Shown here in pieces: positions 11,510-23,450 of a DNA stretch of 64,000 nucleotides. A model generated the notes under the pieces. That model ran no database searches, was not told the origin of the DNA, and saw only the letters and a list, made by a program, of their open reading frames with translations. The DNA is from Pomphorhynchus laevis (taxonomy: Eukaryota; Acanthocephala; Palaeacanthocephala; Echinorhynchida; Pomphorhynchidae), in the NCBI GenBank assembly GCA_012934845.2, contig WNNJ02000251.1:62001-126000 (forward strand). Reading direction: 5' to 3'. Position 1 is the first letter of the stretch. Every line of letters starts with the position of its first letter. Position numbers and translations under genes: made by a program.

Positions 11510-11750
11510 TCTAAGATATTAATAAAATATGAATTGAATGTAAATATTTATTAAAAATAATTGATTGATTTAATTATATTAATTATATTTATTTATTATT
11601 TATTGATGAGTCATTGTGATGACGAAACGGTATCTATTTTCGTTTGTCTTTCGCGTCAGGCTTATATGATAAAAAATTATTTATTTATTTTTTTTTATTT
11701 TGGAGCAGGATCAATAAATACTAATTTTTACATTTCGTTTTTTTCTATAA
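11510..11750 (+). repeat. Repeat flanking nuclease relic, left copy
   Basis: The stretch starting at the ctaagatattaataaaatat motif and ending with ggagcaggatcaataaa matches 12527-12650 in order. The left copy carries about 100 extra bases, which include the hammerhead-like motif at 11604-11630. The two copies bracket the RLE relic at 11821-12262 in direct orientation. Confidence 0.7.
11604..11630 (+). ncRNA. Hammerhead-ribozyme-like motif
   Basis: The sequence reads TGATGA, then a 4-bp stem GTCA/TGAC with loop TTGTGA, then GAAAC, the layout of hammerhead core plus stem II. The base before TGATGA is T where active hammerheads have C, and stems I and III are not convincing. A 24-base exact match lies on the minus strand at 45769-45792. 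It is probably a decayed or chance copy. Confidence 0.35.
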
Positions 11751-11820
11751 TATAAAATATAATAGAAAAACATCAATTTTTTGATAATCGCTTTAGCTCT
11801 ATCGTAATCGCTGGCTATCG

Positions 11821-12262
11821 CAGAGACTGGGCGTGCACCGTAGCCAGTCTTTCACCTGCGCTTGCGGTCAAACAATCGTGCAAGACAGCTCACATGCACA
11901 TGACTGTCGTAGGTCAAAAGTTCGCTACTCTCCCCAACTAGCAGTTAATCAGCTCCTGAGGATTGCTCTTCAAGCTTCCGGATTGCAGTCAAGGTTAGAG
12001 CCTACCGTATTCTGCGAGATGAAGAAAAACGACCAGATGGCGCTACATTGCTGCCAAAGAAAGGCTTCCGAAAGCTGGTATGATATTTAAATGTCCGAAC
12101 ACTTTTGCGGATATCCAGTTAGCCCATTCTGTCTTCCGGTGTATGTCGCTCACCACGCAGAAAACAAAAAAGCGCCTCAAGTACAGGGATCTTGATGCAA
12201 AAATTTTCTATTTAGTGCCTGTCGCCGTCGAAACTATAAGCGCGGTCGGGCCGAGCACATAG
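11821..12262 (+). pseudogene. R2-like endonuclease (RLE) relic of a LINE-type element
   Basis: The first frame (to 12090) has CACG...HAHDC, a zinc-binding CCHC set typical of the domain between RT and RLE, then VNQLLRIALQASGLQSRLEP. A second frame (12080-12262) continues CPNTFADIQLA, KKRLKYRDLDAKIF and VPVAVETISAVGP, matching the family's C-terminal K..KY and V..ET.G.. ending. One frame break divides them, and the PD-D catalytic pair is not legible. RT is absent. Confidence 0.65.
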
Positions 12263-12413
12263 TCGCTCCTCGCTGCCATCGGCAAGCGACCGTCGCGGAC
12301 AACAGAAAACAAGCAAGCTTTGATGTGACTAGTGCAAACTATCAGCACGGCAGTGCCAAGTGGAAATTTCACCTACTTTTTAGAAGCCGTTAAAGAGTAG
12401 GAATTAAATCTAT

Positions 12414-12452
12414 TTACGGATTTTATTTTGTTATTTTTTGAGAATTATTATT
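12414..12452. repeat. Inverted repeat partner of 13669-13707
   Basis: About 39 bp reads as the exact reverse complement of 13669-13707 and 13759-13800, which are direct copies of each other. The pair brackets the Gypsy fossil tail and could be the ends of a foldback element or an inverted duplication. Confidence 0.8.
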
Positions 12453-12526
12453 TTTATTGTCTCTGTACAATACAATGTTTTGCATAAGTTCTACTAAAGA
12501 CAATTTATATCATCGCCAGACAAATA

Positions 12527-12650
12527 TCTTAGATATTAATAAAATATAAATTGAATGTAAATATTTATTAAAAATGACTGATTTATTTAATTTTGTAAAT
12601 TCGGAGCTGGATCAATAAAACATTAGTTTATTTTTTACATTTCGTTAGCT
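12527..12650 (+). repeat. Repeat flanking nuclease relic, right copy
   Basis: Direct-orientation partner of 11510-11750, without the roughly 100-bp internal segment. It ends cggagctggatcaataaa then a T-rich run. It could be the 3' tail shared by two head-to-tail element copies. Confidence 0.7.
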
Positions 12651-12929
12651 GCTACTAGTTTAATCAGAAACAAGATATTTACAGTTTATAGTATAGTATT
12701 AACATTCTTTTATTTCCTTACATTGGTTTCCTTATCAGTTCACATGTACAAGTAGTTTTGCTTATAAGTAATAATAATTAAATAATAAAAATATGTTTCT
12801 TGTACATTTGAATATGTACAAGAAAACTAACAATAACTAACAAATTTTATTTTTTATATAAAAGGACAATGTATAACAGGGTTGTCGTAACTTTGCACTT
12901 TTCTAAATATTTACTTAAAATTTTGGTTT

Positions 12930-13560
12930 AAAAATTTTATATGGAGACCACGTACAGTGTAGAATGCCATGGTAGATATATTCGCTGGCACATCGATCAA
13001 TTGCGACGAAGATATAGGGAAACCGAGAGACAAGTGGTTAGTGGGTTTGATTGGCCAGCTATAGAGACATCAGATACTACATATGAAAAGAACGATAAAG
13101 AAAGAAACTCTGACGATGCAACGAGGAACGATCTAGAACAACCCGCGGAGAATTTGGCCAGCTTTGAGAAAATAGTTACAGAAACACTAGGCAGCAATAA
13201 CGATGCGAATCTGCAGCAAGAGAATGGGCCACATAATGATTCGAATCAAGCTATGACCGTATTGAGACAAAGCGAAAGAAAACGCACACGACCAGAAAGA
13301 TTTGGAGCAAGTTGGCCGTGGTGAAGAGGAGATGTAATGTATGAACGAATACAAATGGCACAAAGCAACGTTTCGCCATGCAGATGCAACTTATTGATGT
13401 TCCGCTTCTTTGTTACACGACCACTGTCGTATGCTGATCGGCGGTGATTGTAGTATTACTTAATCATTACAGAATTGCTTATAAAACACTACTTGTTGCT
13501 TTCAAAACAGTTTTTCGTGTTTTGTGCTGTTGACTAAAAAGCTTCCATTTGTATTTCATT
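12930..13560 (+). pseudogene. Gypsy-type LTR element fossil, 3' end of pol and possible LTR
   Basis: A frame from 12941 to 13324 resembles the C-terminal tail of Gypsy-like polyproteins after the integrase: GRYIRWHIDQLRRR, an acidic linker, then LRQSERKRTRPERF. The 230 bp after the stop, with a TATA-like tataaaac box, could be a 3' LTR. It is a broken remnant; no other part of the element lies beside it. Confidence 0.6.
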
Positions 13561-13668
13561 TTAAATGATCAATGAAAACGTTACAGATGAGAAGATTAGA
13601 TTGGGGTGACTGGTCTTTTAATCTTATGAAGAATTGGCTGATATAAGCCAATTATTATTTATTGGCTT

Positions 13669-13707
13669 AAATAATAATTCTCAAAAAATAACAAAATAAA
13701 ATCCGTA
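13669..13707. repeat. Repeat copy (direct copy at 13759-13800, inverted at 12414)
   Basis: The same roughly 39-bp sequence occurs here and at 13759-13800 in direct orientation, with the inverted partner 1.2 kb to the left. Several short hairpins (near 13630) lie just before it. Confidence 0.8.
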
Positions 13708-13800
13708 ATATAATATAATTTAAAAATATATAATTAAAATATATTATTTTTTATAATAAAAATAATAATTCTCAAAAAATAACAAAATAAAATCCGTAAT

Positions 13801-15599
13801 ATAATATAATATAAAAATACAAATTTAATAAAATATTTAGAGAATTGTGGCGAGAATTAACAATTGAAATCGACAAGTCAATTTCTTCTAGAGAGAAAAA
13901 AATTATTAACTAAAACGAATCTTATCTGTGCAAAATTTATAGTGAATAAATTTAGTGAATAGAATATCACGGTATTCATTTTAAAATAAAAGACAAATAA
14001 AACAGCCAAATTTTTATTTTATAAAAAATTTTTTAGAAAATTAAAAAATATAAATCTTTTTATAAAAATATTTAAAATTTATAAAAATTTTAGCTTTATA
14101 ATCTCTGCCAAAAAAAAGGTTATATTACAGAAGTAATATAACCAAATACATCGATTATCAAATAAATCGTTTGATGTATTTGATACTCCTTAATTAATAT
14201 GATAATCCTTAGATAATCCTTTGATTAGCGGTCGACCTCCTGATGACCGCTAATCCTTATTCTGATACAACGTCTGTTATTTATTAGTCAATTCATAAAA
14301 ATGACTTTTATTTTAAATTTCATTTTTTTTATTTTAACTTGATATAAATATGAATTTAATTTCAATTTTTAATTTGAATTTTTAATTAATTTCAATTACA
14401 ATTTTAAATTACAAATTTAAATTTTAAATGTTAACTTAATATAAACATGAATTGTATAAAATTTTATATTATTATTCATTAAACGTCTATATTTTTGAAA
14501 ATAAAGAAAAAAAATGAAGGATAAAATACGTAGACTCTTATCTGATCTTATTTAAGTAAGAGAAAAATATCGATAATCTAAATAGTGTCTAATAATGTAA
14601 TATTTTATATAATAAGACATTACATAATGTAAAATATAATGTCTTATATAGACATTATATAATGTCTTAATGTAATGATAATATAATAATATACTATATA
14701 ATGTATAGTATAATGTACTATATAATGTAATATACTATAATGTATATTATATGATATTAATGTAATATATTAAAATCTTATATTTTAATTTAGCATTATT
14801 ATTTTTTTCTATTTAAAAATTATATTAAATACGTAACTCAGTTATCTGATTTGATTTTAATTTAATTTTTTGATTGTAACGAGCATAGAACAAAACTACA
14901 ATCAGCTTTATATTTCACAAATTTTCGACTATTGCTATAGAATATGCAAACTAGCACAGACTTATCAGGGTTGAAGCAGACACAACATTTAAGATTTCCA
15001 ATGCATTCGACATAAGGCATACAGCATTTGTTTGCGATAGTCGAAAATTCATGAAATAAACCAGTAATTTTATTTTTTCTCTATGGATACACGCCACAAT
15101 AAAAGCATATATGCTATTGAGTGCATCTCTCAAGTCATCCATCTTTGTAGACGAACTTCCTAATTTTGATCTGACTAATAATTTGAAATTTAATAATAAT
15201 ATTTAATTTAAATTATTTAATAATATTTAAATTCGATATTTAATAATAGATAATAATATTTATTGATATTTTATTTATATAATATAAGATAATTAATATA
15301 ATAATATAATATAATTATAATATATTAATATTAAAATATTATATATTATATATTTATATCATATATATACATATATATCATATATTTATGCCTTGTAACA
15401 GTTAAATAAAAAAATTTAAACTAAATATAACAAGCGATTATTAGCTATTAAAGAGTGATATCAAGTAAAATGGTTATCTATATATTTCATATTTAATTAA
15501 GTAAAGAGAAAACTTAAAAAAGAATTTAATTTTAAAAGCGTTCAATGTTGTCTATATCATTATTCGTTTAAACGGAAATGAATAAAAATTGTTTCATAC
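13801..15599. other. AT-rich intron DNA with hairpins
   Basis: No gene seen. Perfect or near-perfect hairpins occur near 14117-14143 (11-bp arms), 14146-14185 and 14222-14256. The last joins a reversed piece of the core-repeat unit (14232-14300, plus-strand copy of its leader). The open frame at 14951-15142 (minus) resembles nothing I know. Confidence 0.5.
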
Positions 15600-15702
15600 C
15601 TCCATAGAGCTCGAAAGATTGAGCGATGAAAAATCTTCGTTTCAAAAGATCTTCGACTAATTTCCTATTTGGTAAAGGTAAAGCAGTTTTTGTCGTATTT
15701 GC
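15600..15702 (-). CDS. GARS1: GARS exon a: start of catalytic core
   Basis: The exon codes 34 residues ending in LLKRRFFIAQSFELYGG, which matches the first helix and strand of the glycyl-tRNA synthetase core. It is preceded by an AG acceptor and followed by the donor gtatga. One leftover base (phase 1) joins the next exon to rebuild the Gly of YGGVSG. No ATG lies in it, so at least one further exon must lie upstream. I searched 15.7-18.1 kb on the minus strand by eye and found none. Confidence 0.88.
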
Positions 15703-16190
15703 CTAGAATATTCCAGAACTTAAGGCACGAATGATTAAATTATCACAAAAGTAAATAATATTAACGAAAACAAAACATAAAATTTAACATTTTAATCTAG
15801 AGAGTGATTAAAATACTTTAAAAATCCATCACAATTTTCACACTATACACTATATCAGGAATGGACAACATTCTTTTGCTTGTGTGCTCAACGAGACTTT
15901 TAGCAAACGATTCTTTAATAATAAAATAACCAAACTTTTTTGAAATGTTCATAATAAATATGTATTTCAAAATCCTAAAAAAATCGGTAAAATTTTTCTT
16001 TCTGAAATCGACACAACTATTCATTAAAACGTGCTAGTCCTGACTCACGTTCACATCTCCAGACAAAAAAAGCAAACCATATTTACTAAAGGAATAAATG
16101 AAAAGCTTACCTTTTTATATTGTTTCAAAATATTAACTATTAAGAAAGTTAATATTAAATTATTAACATTTGATTAATATTTTAATTAAT
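15703..16190. other. DNA upstream of first visible GARS exon
   Basis: No further exon, promoter or repeat recognised. A minus-strand open frame at 15818-16024 has no known relatives that I can name. Confidence 0.5.
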
Positions 16191-16700
16191 AAATTTGGAG
16201 AAATGTGTTCACTAATAGAATAAAAATTATTAGAATAAAATACACATATATCATCAATGTATTTAAACATATATTTAAATAACAATCAAATAAGTAGATT
16301 CACTTAATAGCCTCCAAATATTATGTTCTATAGAAACTATTCGATAGTTTCTATAGAACGAAACTATCTTTTTCTTAAAAATGAATTATAACCTAATATT
16401 TTTATGACATAATATTTTTACGGGTAATCGTGATGATATCACGATTACATGTATCATGTTTCGGCAGCTATTGCTCGACACAGCATAGCAGAAGGGGCGA
16501 ATACATGCTAATGACGTATTTAATCTGATGAAATTTGATTATCTAGTATCTTATTCAAATATAATATTTTTTGTTATCCATCCTTAAAAATTCTAAGCTT
16601 AAGAGTTAAAATTTATTTTTAATAATATTTTGTTGATTAAATATTTTACGATTTTCTGATTAATTGTATTTTAGTGTAGGATTTCATATTAGTTAAATAA
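16190..16700 (-). mobile_element. Penelope-like fragment with core repeat, copy 3
   Basis: At 16196-16262 the minus strand reads VFYSNNFYSISEHISPNLLI, matching the RT segment at about 6.1 kb. The core repeat follows at 16450-16545, its left arm replaced by a hairpin (GTAATCGTGAT repeated inverted at 16423-16447). A perfect 16-bp hairpin (arms 16325-16340 and 16344-16359, loop TCG) sits between. Confidence 0.55.
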
Positions 16701-17139
16701 AGTTAAAATTTAAAATTGAACTTTAAAATAAAATTAATTTATATGAAATTAATTTTTAATTATAAATAATTTAATTAAATTATAAATAACAGACGATAAG
16801 AATAAGGATTAGAGGTCATCAAGATGAACCTGATGTATCATAATAAGGATTAGAGTTCAACTAATTCTTACTTCTAATCCTTATCAAATTATAATTAATA
16901 ATTTCTTAATAATTATTAATAGTATTTGTTATTAATTATTTAATATTTGTTAATTAATAATAATTAATTATTATTACAATTATAAGCCTTAATAAGCCTT
17001 ATTATTGCTTAGAAGCCTTATATAAAGCCTTATATATCGCATTTTATACGATAAATAAATTAAAAATCAAGATAAATACTAAATAATTATATAAGATTTT
17101 ATAGAATTTATAGTTATATCAATAAATTATATTTATATT

Positions 17140-17670
17140 TTTAATCAAGTTTAGATTTATATTTTACTCAGTTCTGAACAATTTTATATTCAAAAAGGCT
17201 CAAAAATTAGTCGGATGTTAAGGGAATATTATTATATCCAATTAGAAGATTCTTTAAATATTTATATAAGATTTTATAAATATTTATTTAAAATAAATAA
17301 TTATATTAGATTTCATACACTTTATATTCGTTTCGAGTTAAAATTTAAAATTGAAATTTAAAATAAAAGTAGATTTCTATGATTTAACTAATAAATAGCA
17401 GAAGTTGTATAAGGATTTGAATAAGGATTAAAGGTCATAAGGAATAACTTATATCTTATCAGGATTCGGCCGTTATTCCTCGACCCAACATAGTAGCGGG
17501 GCCAAATACATCTAATGACCTAATTCCTCTGATAAAATTTGATTATCAAGTATATTATTCTAATACAAAGTATATTATTTATTATCCATATGAGTTCCTA
17601 ACTTAATAGTTCAAATAAATTATTTATAATATTGTGTTGATTTATATATTTTGTTGATATTATTAATATC
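17140..17670 (-). mobile_element. Penelope-like fragment with core repeat, copy 4
   Basis: The minus strand at 17150-17215 is a decayed copy of the RT segment at 18470-18540. The core repeat lies at 17436-17545 with its usual flanks to about 17660. Everything is truncated and no frame stays open. Confidence 0.5.
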
Positions 17671-18269
17671 TTAATATTTAAACTTAATATAATATTATAA
17701 CTTAATATAATATTATAACTTAACTTAATATTTTTATGAACCGATTATTTTTATGAAATGTTACTAGTATTTCTATCGTAGTAGATCACTAACCATATTA
17801 TCATATTTGACATGCAGAACAGCATTCCCACATCTTATTATCATTTCCCGCAAGTGTATTGAATTATTCAACCCTGAGCGATCGACCCCTTTATCGAACC
17901 CAGAACCTTGCACGAACCCAAACCCAGATTGTTCCGTTAGTTCTGGCGAATCATTGTAACGATATGTGGATGAACAGCACAATGATTTTATTATTTGAAA
18001 ACATATCAAATAGTAAGTTCAACGCTAGACAGAATAATTGATCTTCAATTAGGAAAAAATGAGAAACCTAATGTCGGCTTCCATTTGTAACTGATAAACT
18101 GACAGTGTCAACAAAAACTTGACAATGTGAAGTGTCAGTTGACACTTGGCAATCATCGATGTGCACGTCTAGGTCGTTCAAGTTTTTCACGTCTAGCTAT
18201 CAAGCTTAATTCTTGCTTTAAATTGTGTTTATAAATTGTCTTATTTACTATTCATATATTAACTGATAT

Positions 18270-18316
18270 TTATTTCCTGATGATGACCAGTTTTGATGGT
18301 CATCATCAGGAAATAA
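18270..18316. repeat. Perfect 19-bp hairpin, 9-base loop
   Basis: Arms 18270-18288 and 18298-18316 are exact reverse complements. The right arm runs straight into a partial core-repeat leader (aaggattagaggtcatca, present twice at 18315-18360). Confidence 0.85.
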
Positions 18317-18406
18317 GGATTAGAGGTCATCATCTAAGGATTAGAGGTCATCAGGAGGAACCTGATGTATCATAATAAGGATTATGAAAATAGGATCTTA
18401 TTATTA

Positions 18407-18970
18407 TCATAATAAGGATCTTATTATTAATAAGGATCGAAACATATATTTCATATTTTTATATTGTTTAGATTTAGTTTTTACAAAGTTATGAACAAAT
18501 TCATATTCTATAAAGCTTAAAAATAAGTCAAATATAATTGGGCTACTATTACCTGACATTGGAACACCTTCCATTTGTATAAATATAGATATTCCTGTTT
18601 CATCATAAAGATTATAGCTATCAGAATAAGGATTAGAGGTCATCAGGAGGAACTGCTATGTTATAAAGTTTCAGCCCCTATTCATCGATCCAGCATAGCA
18701 GCGGGGCCAAATGTCTGCTAATGACATATTTTCTCTGATGAAATTTGATTATCAAATATCTTATTCTAATACAAAGTATATTATTACCCATAAAAAATTT
18801 TCCACAATGATTTTAAATTTATTTTTGATACATAATACATAATTTTATCCATAAAAATTTGCCACTTAAAAGTTTAAATTTATTCTTTATATTATTGTGT
18901 TTATTTATATATTTTACTAATTTCTGTTTGATGATATTTTTATAGTAAAAGCTTTTTGAATATTATAAAT
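18407..18970 (-). mobile_element. Penelope-like fragment: RT palm and core repeat, copy 5
   Basis: On the minus strand 18407-18610 reads GISIFIQMEGVPMSGNSSP then IIFDLFLSFIEYEFVHNF, the palm motif (GVPMG..SP...AD.FL..YE..F) of the RT family assigned here to Penelope-like elements, with MSG where MGT/MGS is usual. The core repeat (18639-18745) and its flank to about 18960 lie beside it. The piece stops before the YIDD motif. Confidence 0.6.
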
Positions 18971-20830
18971 TCAATAAAAACTTTTTGAATATTATATTTA
19001 AAGCTTTTTACAATAAATTATATAATTGGACTAAACTTTAATATAATCAATGTTTTGTAGACCCAATTAACAACACTGAGGTGAACGTCGTAAGAAATCA
19101 ATAATTATATTAAATCAAATTATAATTTGATCAAAATAATATTAAAATAATTTTTTAAAATATTGTATCATTAACAACAGAAAAGGTTTCGTTTCTAAAA
19201 ATAAAAAAGTATTTTATAGATCTTCAAAATTCATTAAAATATCTTTATTTACAATAAAATAATAATTTATCCTCAGATTGGTTTATTAAAACAAGACACT
19301 ACAACGTTGATGTTTTTAATTTAGTGACTAGATCTGAAATGCGTCCCCTGAGCCCTATGTATTTAGTCTTATGATGTAATAAAAATTAATGTTATAGGTG
19401 TAACTCTAATTATAACAAAATATAAAATTTTATATTTAGCAGATAATTTAAAAAACTAAAATTTTATATTTTAACTAAACTTTAATATAATCAATGTTTT
19501 GTAGACCCAATTAACAACACTGAGGTGAACGTCGTAAGAAATCACTGAGGTGAACAAACACTGAGGTGAACGTCGTTTTTTATAATTTTTTAAAATTCAG
19601 TTTTTTTAGCAGATTTTATACTATTATTTACCAATGATAATATAAGAATCAATGATAATATATTTAATGGTCACAGTCATCATCATTAGATTGCAGTCTT
19701 CAAACTTGTAAACAGGTTAGCTGTAAGATTATTTAATTAATTATTAATTAATTATATAAAATCTTATAAGATTTTATATAATTAATTAATTTAAAATTAA
19801 ACATTTAAAATGAAAATCAACTTTTTGAATAATCTAAATAAAGATAAGCTAAATTACTTATAACTTACTCAGATAAGCTAAGTGAGTATACGTATTTTAT
19901 TATTTATAAATTATAACAATGCTAGATAAAATCTTAATAATTAAATAATTGTTATAGGATTTTATAAAATTTACATCAAGTTAAAATTAACATCAAATTG
20001 CGTGTTAAAAAATTAATAGTAACAATCGTCAAATGTAATCTACGCTATGCCTGTCTTCTTTACCATTTATGCATTAAATGGTAAAGACAATTCATTAGTA
20101 CTAACCCTAATTTAAATTATTTATATTTATTAAACCAAATATATATATTTGGTTTTAGTTATATCTGTGAGACTAGAATCTGGGTATTTTGTAAAAAAAA
20201 AATTAAAATTCAATTATTGAGCCAATTCCGTCTATTGTATTAAGAAATAGAACGAATTTGATTTTATCCAGTTATAAAATTAATTCGATATATAATAATC
20301 TAGTTAATTAAAAAACAATATTTAGCAATATAGTTTGATGGTTAAAGTTTACGTTTTTATCAATATATTTCAGTTTTTACCGTATAGTTTATTGGTATAA
20401 AAATTTATTTTTTTTTAAATCTTAATAAAGTCGACAAATACAATATGTTTAAGTTATCGATAAAAATATAAAATTAATTGGAAGCTAAATTTTAAGAAAA
20501 TAAATACTGATATCAAAAATCATTCTTCACGAATAAAATGGATAGGAGAATTCTTAATGTATTTTCAAGATAAGTATTTTATATTCTAAACCAGAGAGCA
20601 GTTTGTATAATTAATCATAAAATATCAGGGTCAGAAATCTTGTAAATAAAAAAGGTTTTTGTCATAAATTTGCTGTTCACTCATAAAAAATATCAACTGA
20701 TCGAAGGAAAGAGTGAATAGAATTTTCATTGAAATCGAATTTTCGACAGCTAACTGCTATCATCCATTATCATTATTAAATTATATAAAACAGTTTTAAA
20801 AAAAGAAGTTATAAGTGTTCAAGTTAATTA
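18971..20830. other. AT-rich DNA with a 70-bp duplication
   Basis: No gene seen. The 70 bp at 19031-19100 recur without visible change at 19475-19544, and its end (cactgaggtgaac) is repeated twice more directly after the second copy. A 12-bp-arm hairpin lies at about 20066-20094. A unit near 19862 (actcagataagctaagtgag) is related to the 147-bp satellite at 29.7 kb. Confidence 0.6.
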
Positions 20831-20837
20831 CAAAACA

Positions 20838-22080
20838 TGTGTATGGGCGAACAAGTTTCGGACGATCAAAGCTCTAACGATTTAAGATAAATCGCTTATT
20901 GCAAGCAAGCAGGTTAGTAAAGTTTTGTCTTTTGACTATAAAACAGAGGCAGAGCTTCCCCCAATTTCCAAAATGGAGAATCTGGTTATCAAAAAGTTGC
21001 TTGCTCCTATAGAAAGGTGCCACTTATTCAATAGTTTTCTACGGAAGTTTGCTTTGCAATATAAGAACAGAATCTTATTTAACTCTGCATAGTATTTCGT
21101 AACTGAGATTAAAGCCCCTTTTTATGACTTCGCAAAAGCATATATAACTTTCTTCAATAAGAATTACCTCGATCAAAGTGTTGCTATCTTCAAGCCGATA
21201 AAGTCGTCGATTAAAATCAATAACATTCCAACATTCCTGTTAAGTGAGGACATCACCTCATTGGAAATGACTTCAAAATCGCCATTCATTAAAGGCAAAA
21301 AAGGATTTCCGATTCACGTCGCCTTCGGCCAAGTCTCAGTCGATGATCCCGTTCGTCTTACAAACTCAAAATTTAATCCCTTTATGATACAACTAAATAT
21401 TTACAATAATTGAATCTTACTCGCTGACCTATCCCACTGCAATATTTGTCATCAGTGGGGGCACTGCGCAAGTGGCTGTAACAGTCCACAAACATGTGGG
21501 GTTTGCGGTTCTTAAGACGAGCATGGGAAATACCAGCTAAAACCGCTATGCGCCAACTGTAATAAGGACAAGCCAGCGTAGTTGCGCAAATGCAAAACGT
21601 TCAAGGATTATCAGCAGAAGCACAAGAAAAAAACCAGGAATCATAAAAGCTTCACTAAAGCCTGTGAGCCGTCAACTATGGATACTAGCTGAATAATAGG
21701 ACGAACAATTTGGATATGGCTAAATATGTGGATGAAATGATTCAAGCTGCGATGACCCAAGTTGAAAAGCTGATCAAGGAGTCGATAGGCAATATTTCCC
21801 ATACCATGAACTATCCTACTCTGGGTAAGCCAAACAATAAAAGAAAACCTTCTAACAAGAGAACAGGACCAGTTCAGATAGTTGCTGCAATAAAGCTCGC
21901 AAAAAGAAACCTTCACTGGGCTGTGGGCAATTCAGTCAGAATAAAGGGAAATGAAAAATGCTCGGTAAGCAAGTGTCTCAGCCTAATCAGGCTGGGGCGA
22001 GAAGGGCAACCTTCTCACTCTTTGTTCTGTCAAGGAGGATGCATTTCACTCCAGCTAACTGAACACAATGCAAAGTAATC
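20838..22080 (+). pseudogene. LINE ORF1 (gag-like) relic with zinc knuckles
   Basis: The plus strand reads, in pieces, IKINNIPTFLLSEDITSLEM, then GFPIHVAFGQVSVDDPVR and CNICHQWGHCASGC, CGVCGS, CANCNKDKPA, RKCKTF. Three Cys-rich knuckles in this spacing are typical of the nucleic-acid-binding ORF1 of Jockey-type and related LINEs. Several stops lie between the pieces. The last open stretch (21710-22078) reads as the Lys/Ser-rich tail after the knuckles. ORF2 is not recognisable downstream. Confidence 0.6.
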
Positions 22081-23450
22081 GAGATCCTTTTTACTGAATA
22101 TCCTGCAGTGAAATTCGGAAGGTGCTAACGCCTTTAGACTTTAATCTGGAAGAGATGCAGATGTTATAGTCCTGTACGAGGCGCGGTCTATATGGATACC
22201 CCAGGACATTACTCGATTTATTCCAAAGCACATCTATATCTAATTTACTCCGTACATAACCCACCTCACACCTATTCATCTCAAGGTCTTCTAACCTTAG
22301 TTAAATGATCCGTAAGATCTTCCCTCTTGTTAAACTACTCTTTGACAGCCCTGTCTTGTTTTATTATATCACTATGTAGTAATAGTAAATGCATCAGCAT
22401 AGTGCGCCAAAATCTGACTATCTCTCATGACATAATTCGTTGGCGGATAGAGGAAAATATGATGATTAGGAGAATATTTCACATTGATACTATCAGAGTA
22501 GCCTTCTTTCGTACAGCTATCCAACTCTTCCCCGAATTGGTAATGAGTTTGGCCGAATTTAATTCTTACATCTCATCGCAAGCTACCGCGTTACTTTCGA
22601 CTAACCAAGAAGGCCGTTTATACGACCCCACTCTAACAAAACTCAAGATCCTAACCAAAATGTTACACTTTCTCAATCTCTCTGTTTCTACCGGAAAGGC
22701 CATATCGAATGAATACTGGAGCACATTATACAGGTTGCAGCTGAACAGAGAAAGGGTGGGGGAGCATTGCTCGATTAAACCTTCTCAGCCTACTTTTTGG
22801 AAGATATTCAAGAATGAGAAGTTTGTCCGCTGGAAGGATAGATCATTAGGTTGAATTGGTAGCATAGGCCATGATAAAGTTTTGGAGGAGTCACTATTCT
22901 TACCATTAATTCTCACTATTTATCTGTTACAGATATCCTTAACTCTTGGGGTCCACTTTCGTACACCTCCAATTCCGTCGCTCCACTATCTTATCATGAC
23001 TGTCAGCTTATGACAAACAGTCAGAGAGAGGAAGTTGCAATTACAATGCTATAAGCCTCACCGTCCGATATAGCTGGTATTAATATAAGCCGTCGTGTTT
23101 TTATTCTAAAAAAGAGATCTTTAAGATTTCATGTCTTAAAGATTGGGACATTTTGAGGTACGAAAAAAATGTTAAAAAAGTTTAACCCAAAATACCGCAG
23201 AACGTTTTGGGGTATTTTGAATATCTCGGGATTAGTATTCTTCTCAAGAGTACGTCCACCAGAGCAAAGACTAAGGCTTATCAAGCTCCTCATCTTGCGA
23301 TTACCATGCATAATCTGCCTCGATTGGGTTCTTCAAGGGGTGAAAGACCCCGAGTTGTTCAGTCGAAGAGCGGCGTGTTGGATTGGCTGAAGGGCTTAGA
23401 TCTAACTGGACCTGAGAACGTAAAGACAAATGAAGACATTAAAAACTGAC
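22081..23450 (+). other. Unassigned, less AT-rich stretch after LINE ORF1
   Basis: Composition matches the LINE relic to its left rather than the AT-rich flanks, and a 175-codon frame (22327-22854) is open, but I recognise no EN or RT motif. It may be the worn ORF2 region of the same element or a different mobile element. The frames at 23.1-23.45 kb also match nothing I know. Confidence 0.35.

Larger units (their letters stand above)
355..15702 (-). other. GARS1: Glycyl-tRNA synthetase gene (8 exons seen, both ends missing)
   Basis: This is a class II aminoacyl-tRNA synthetase that charges tRNA-Gly with glycine in the cytosol and, in most animals, also in mitochondria. Exons in gene order are 15600-15702, 10487-10717, 8822-8877, 7481-7623, 4431-4914, 3533-3783, 515-609 and 355-464. 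All join in phase with GT-AG borders and no internal stop. The joined protein runs from the start of the catalytic core (RRFFIAQSFELYGG) through the motif 2 loop (FRNE) to motif 3 (EPSFGIGRILYS), in the order of the human enzyme. The WHEP/N-terminal part and the C-terminal anticodon-binding domain are not visible; the latter should lie left of position 1. Introns are 4882, 1609, 1198, 2566, 647, 2923 and 50 bp. The gene looks functional. Confidence 0.93.

Noticed and set aside
17773-18009. Minus-strand frame upstream of GARS as an N-terminal exon
   Set aside because: No WHEP-like or targeting sequence and no suitable donor in phase with exon a.
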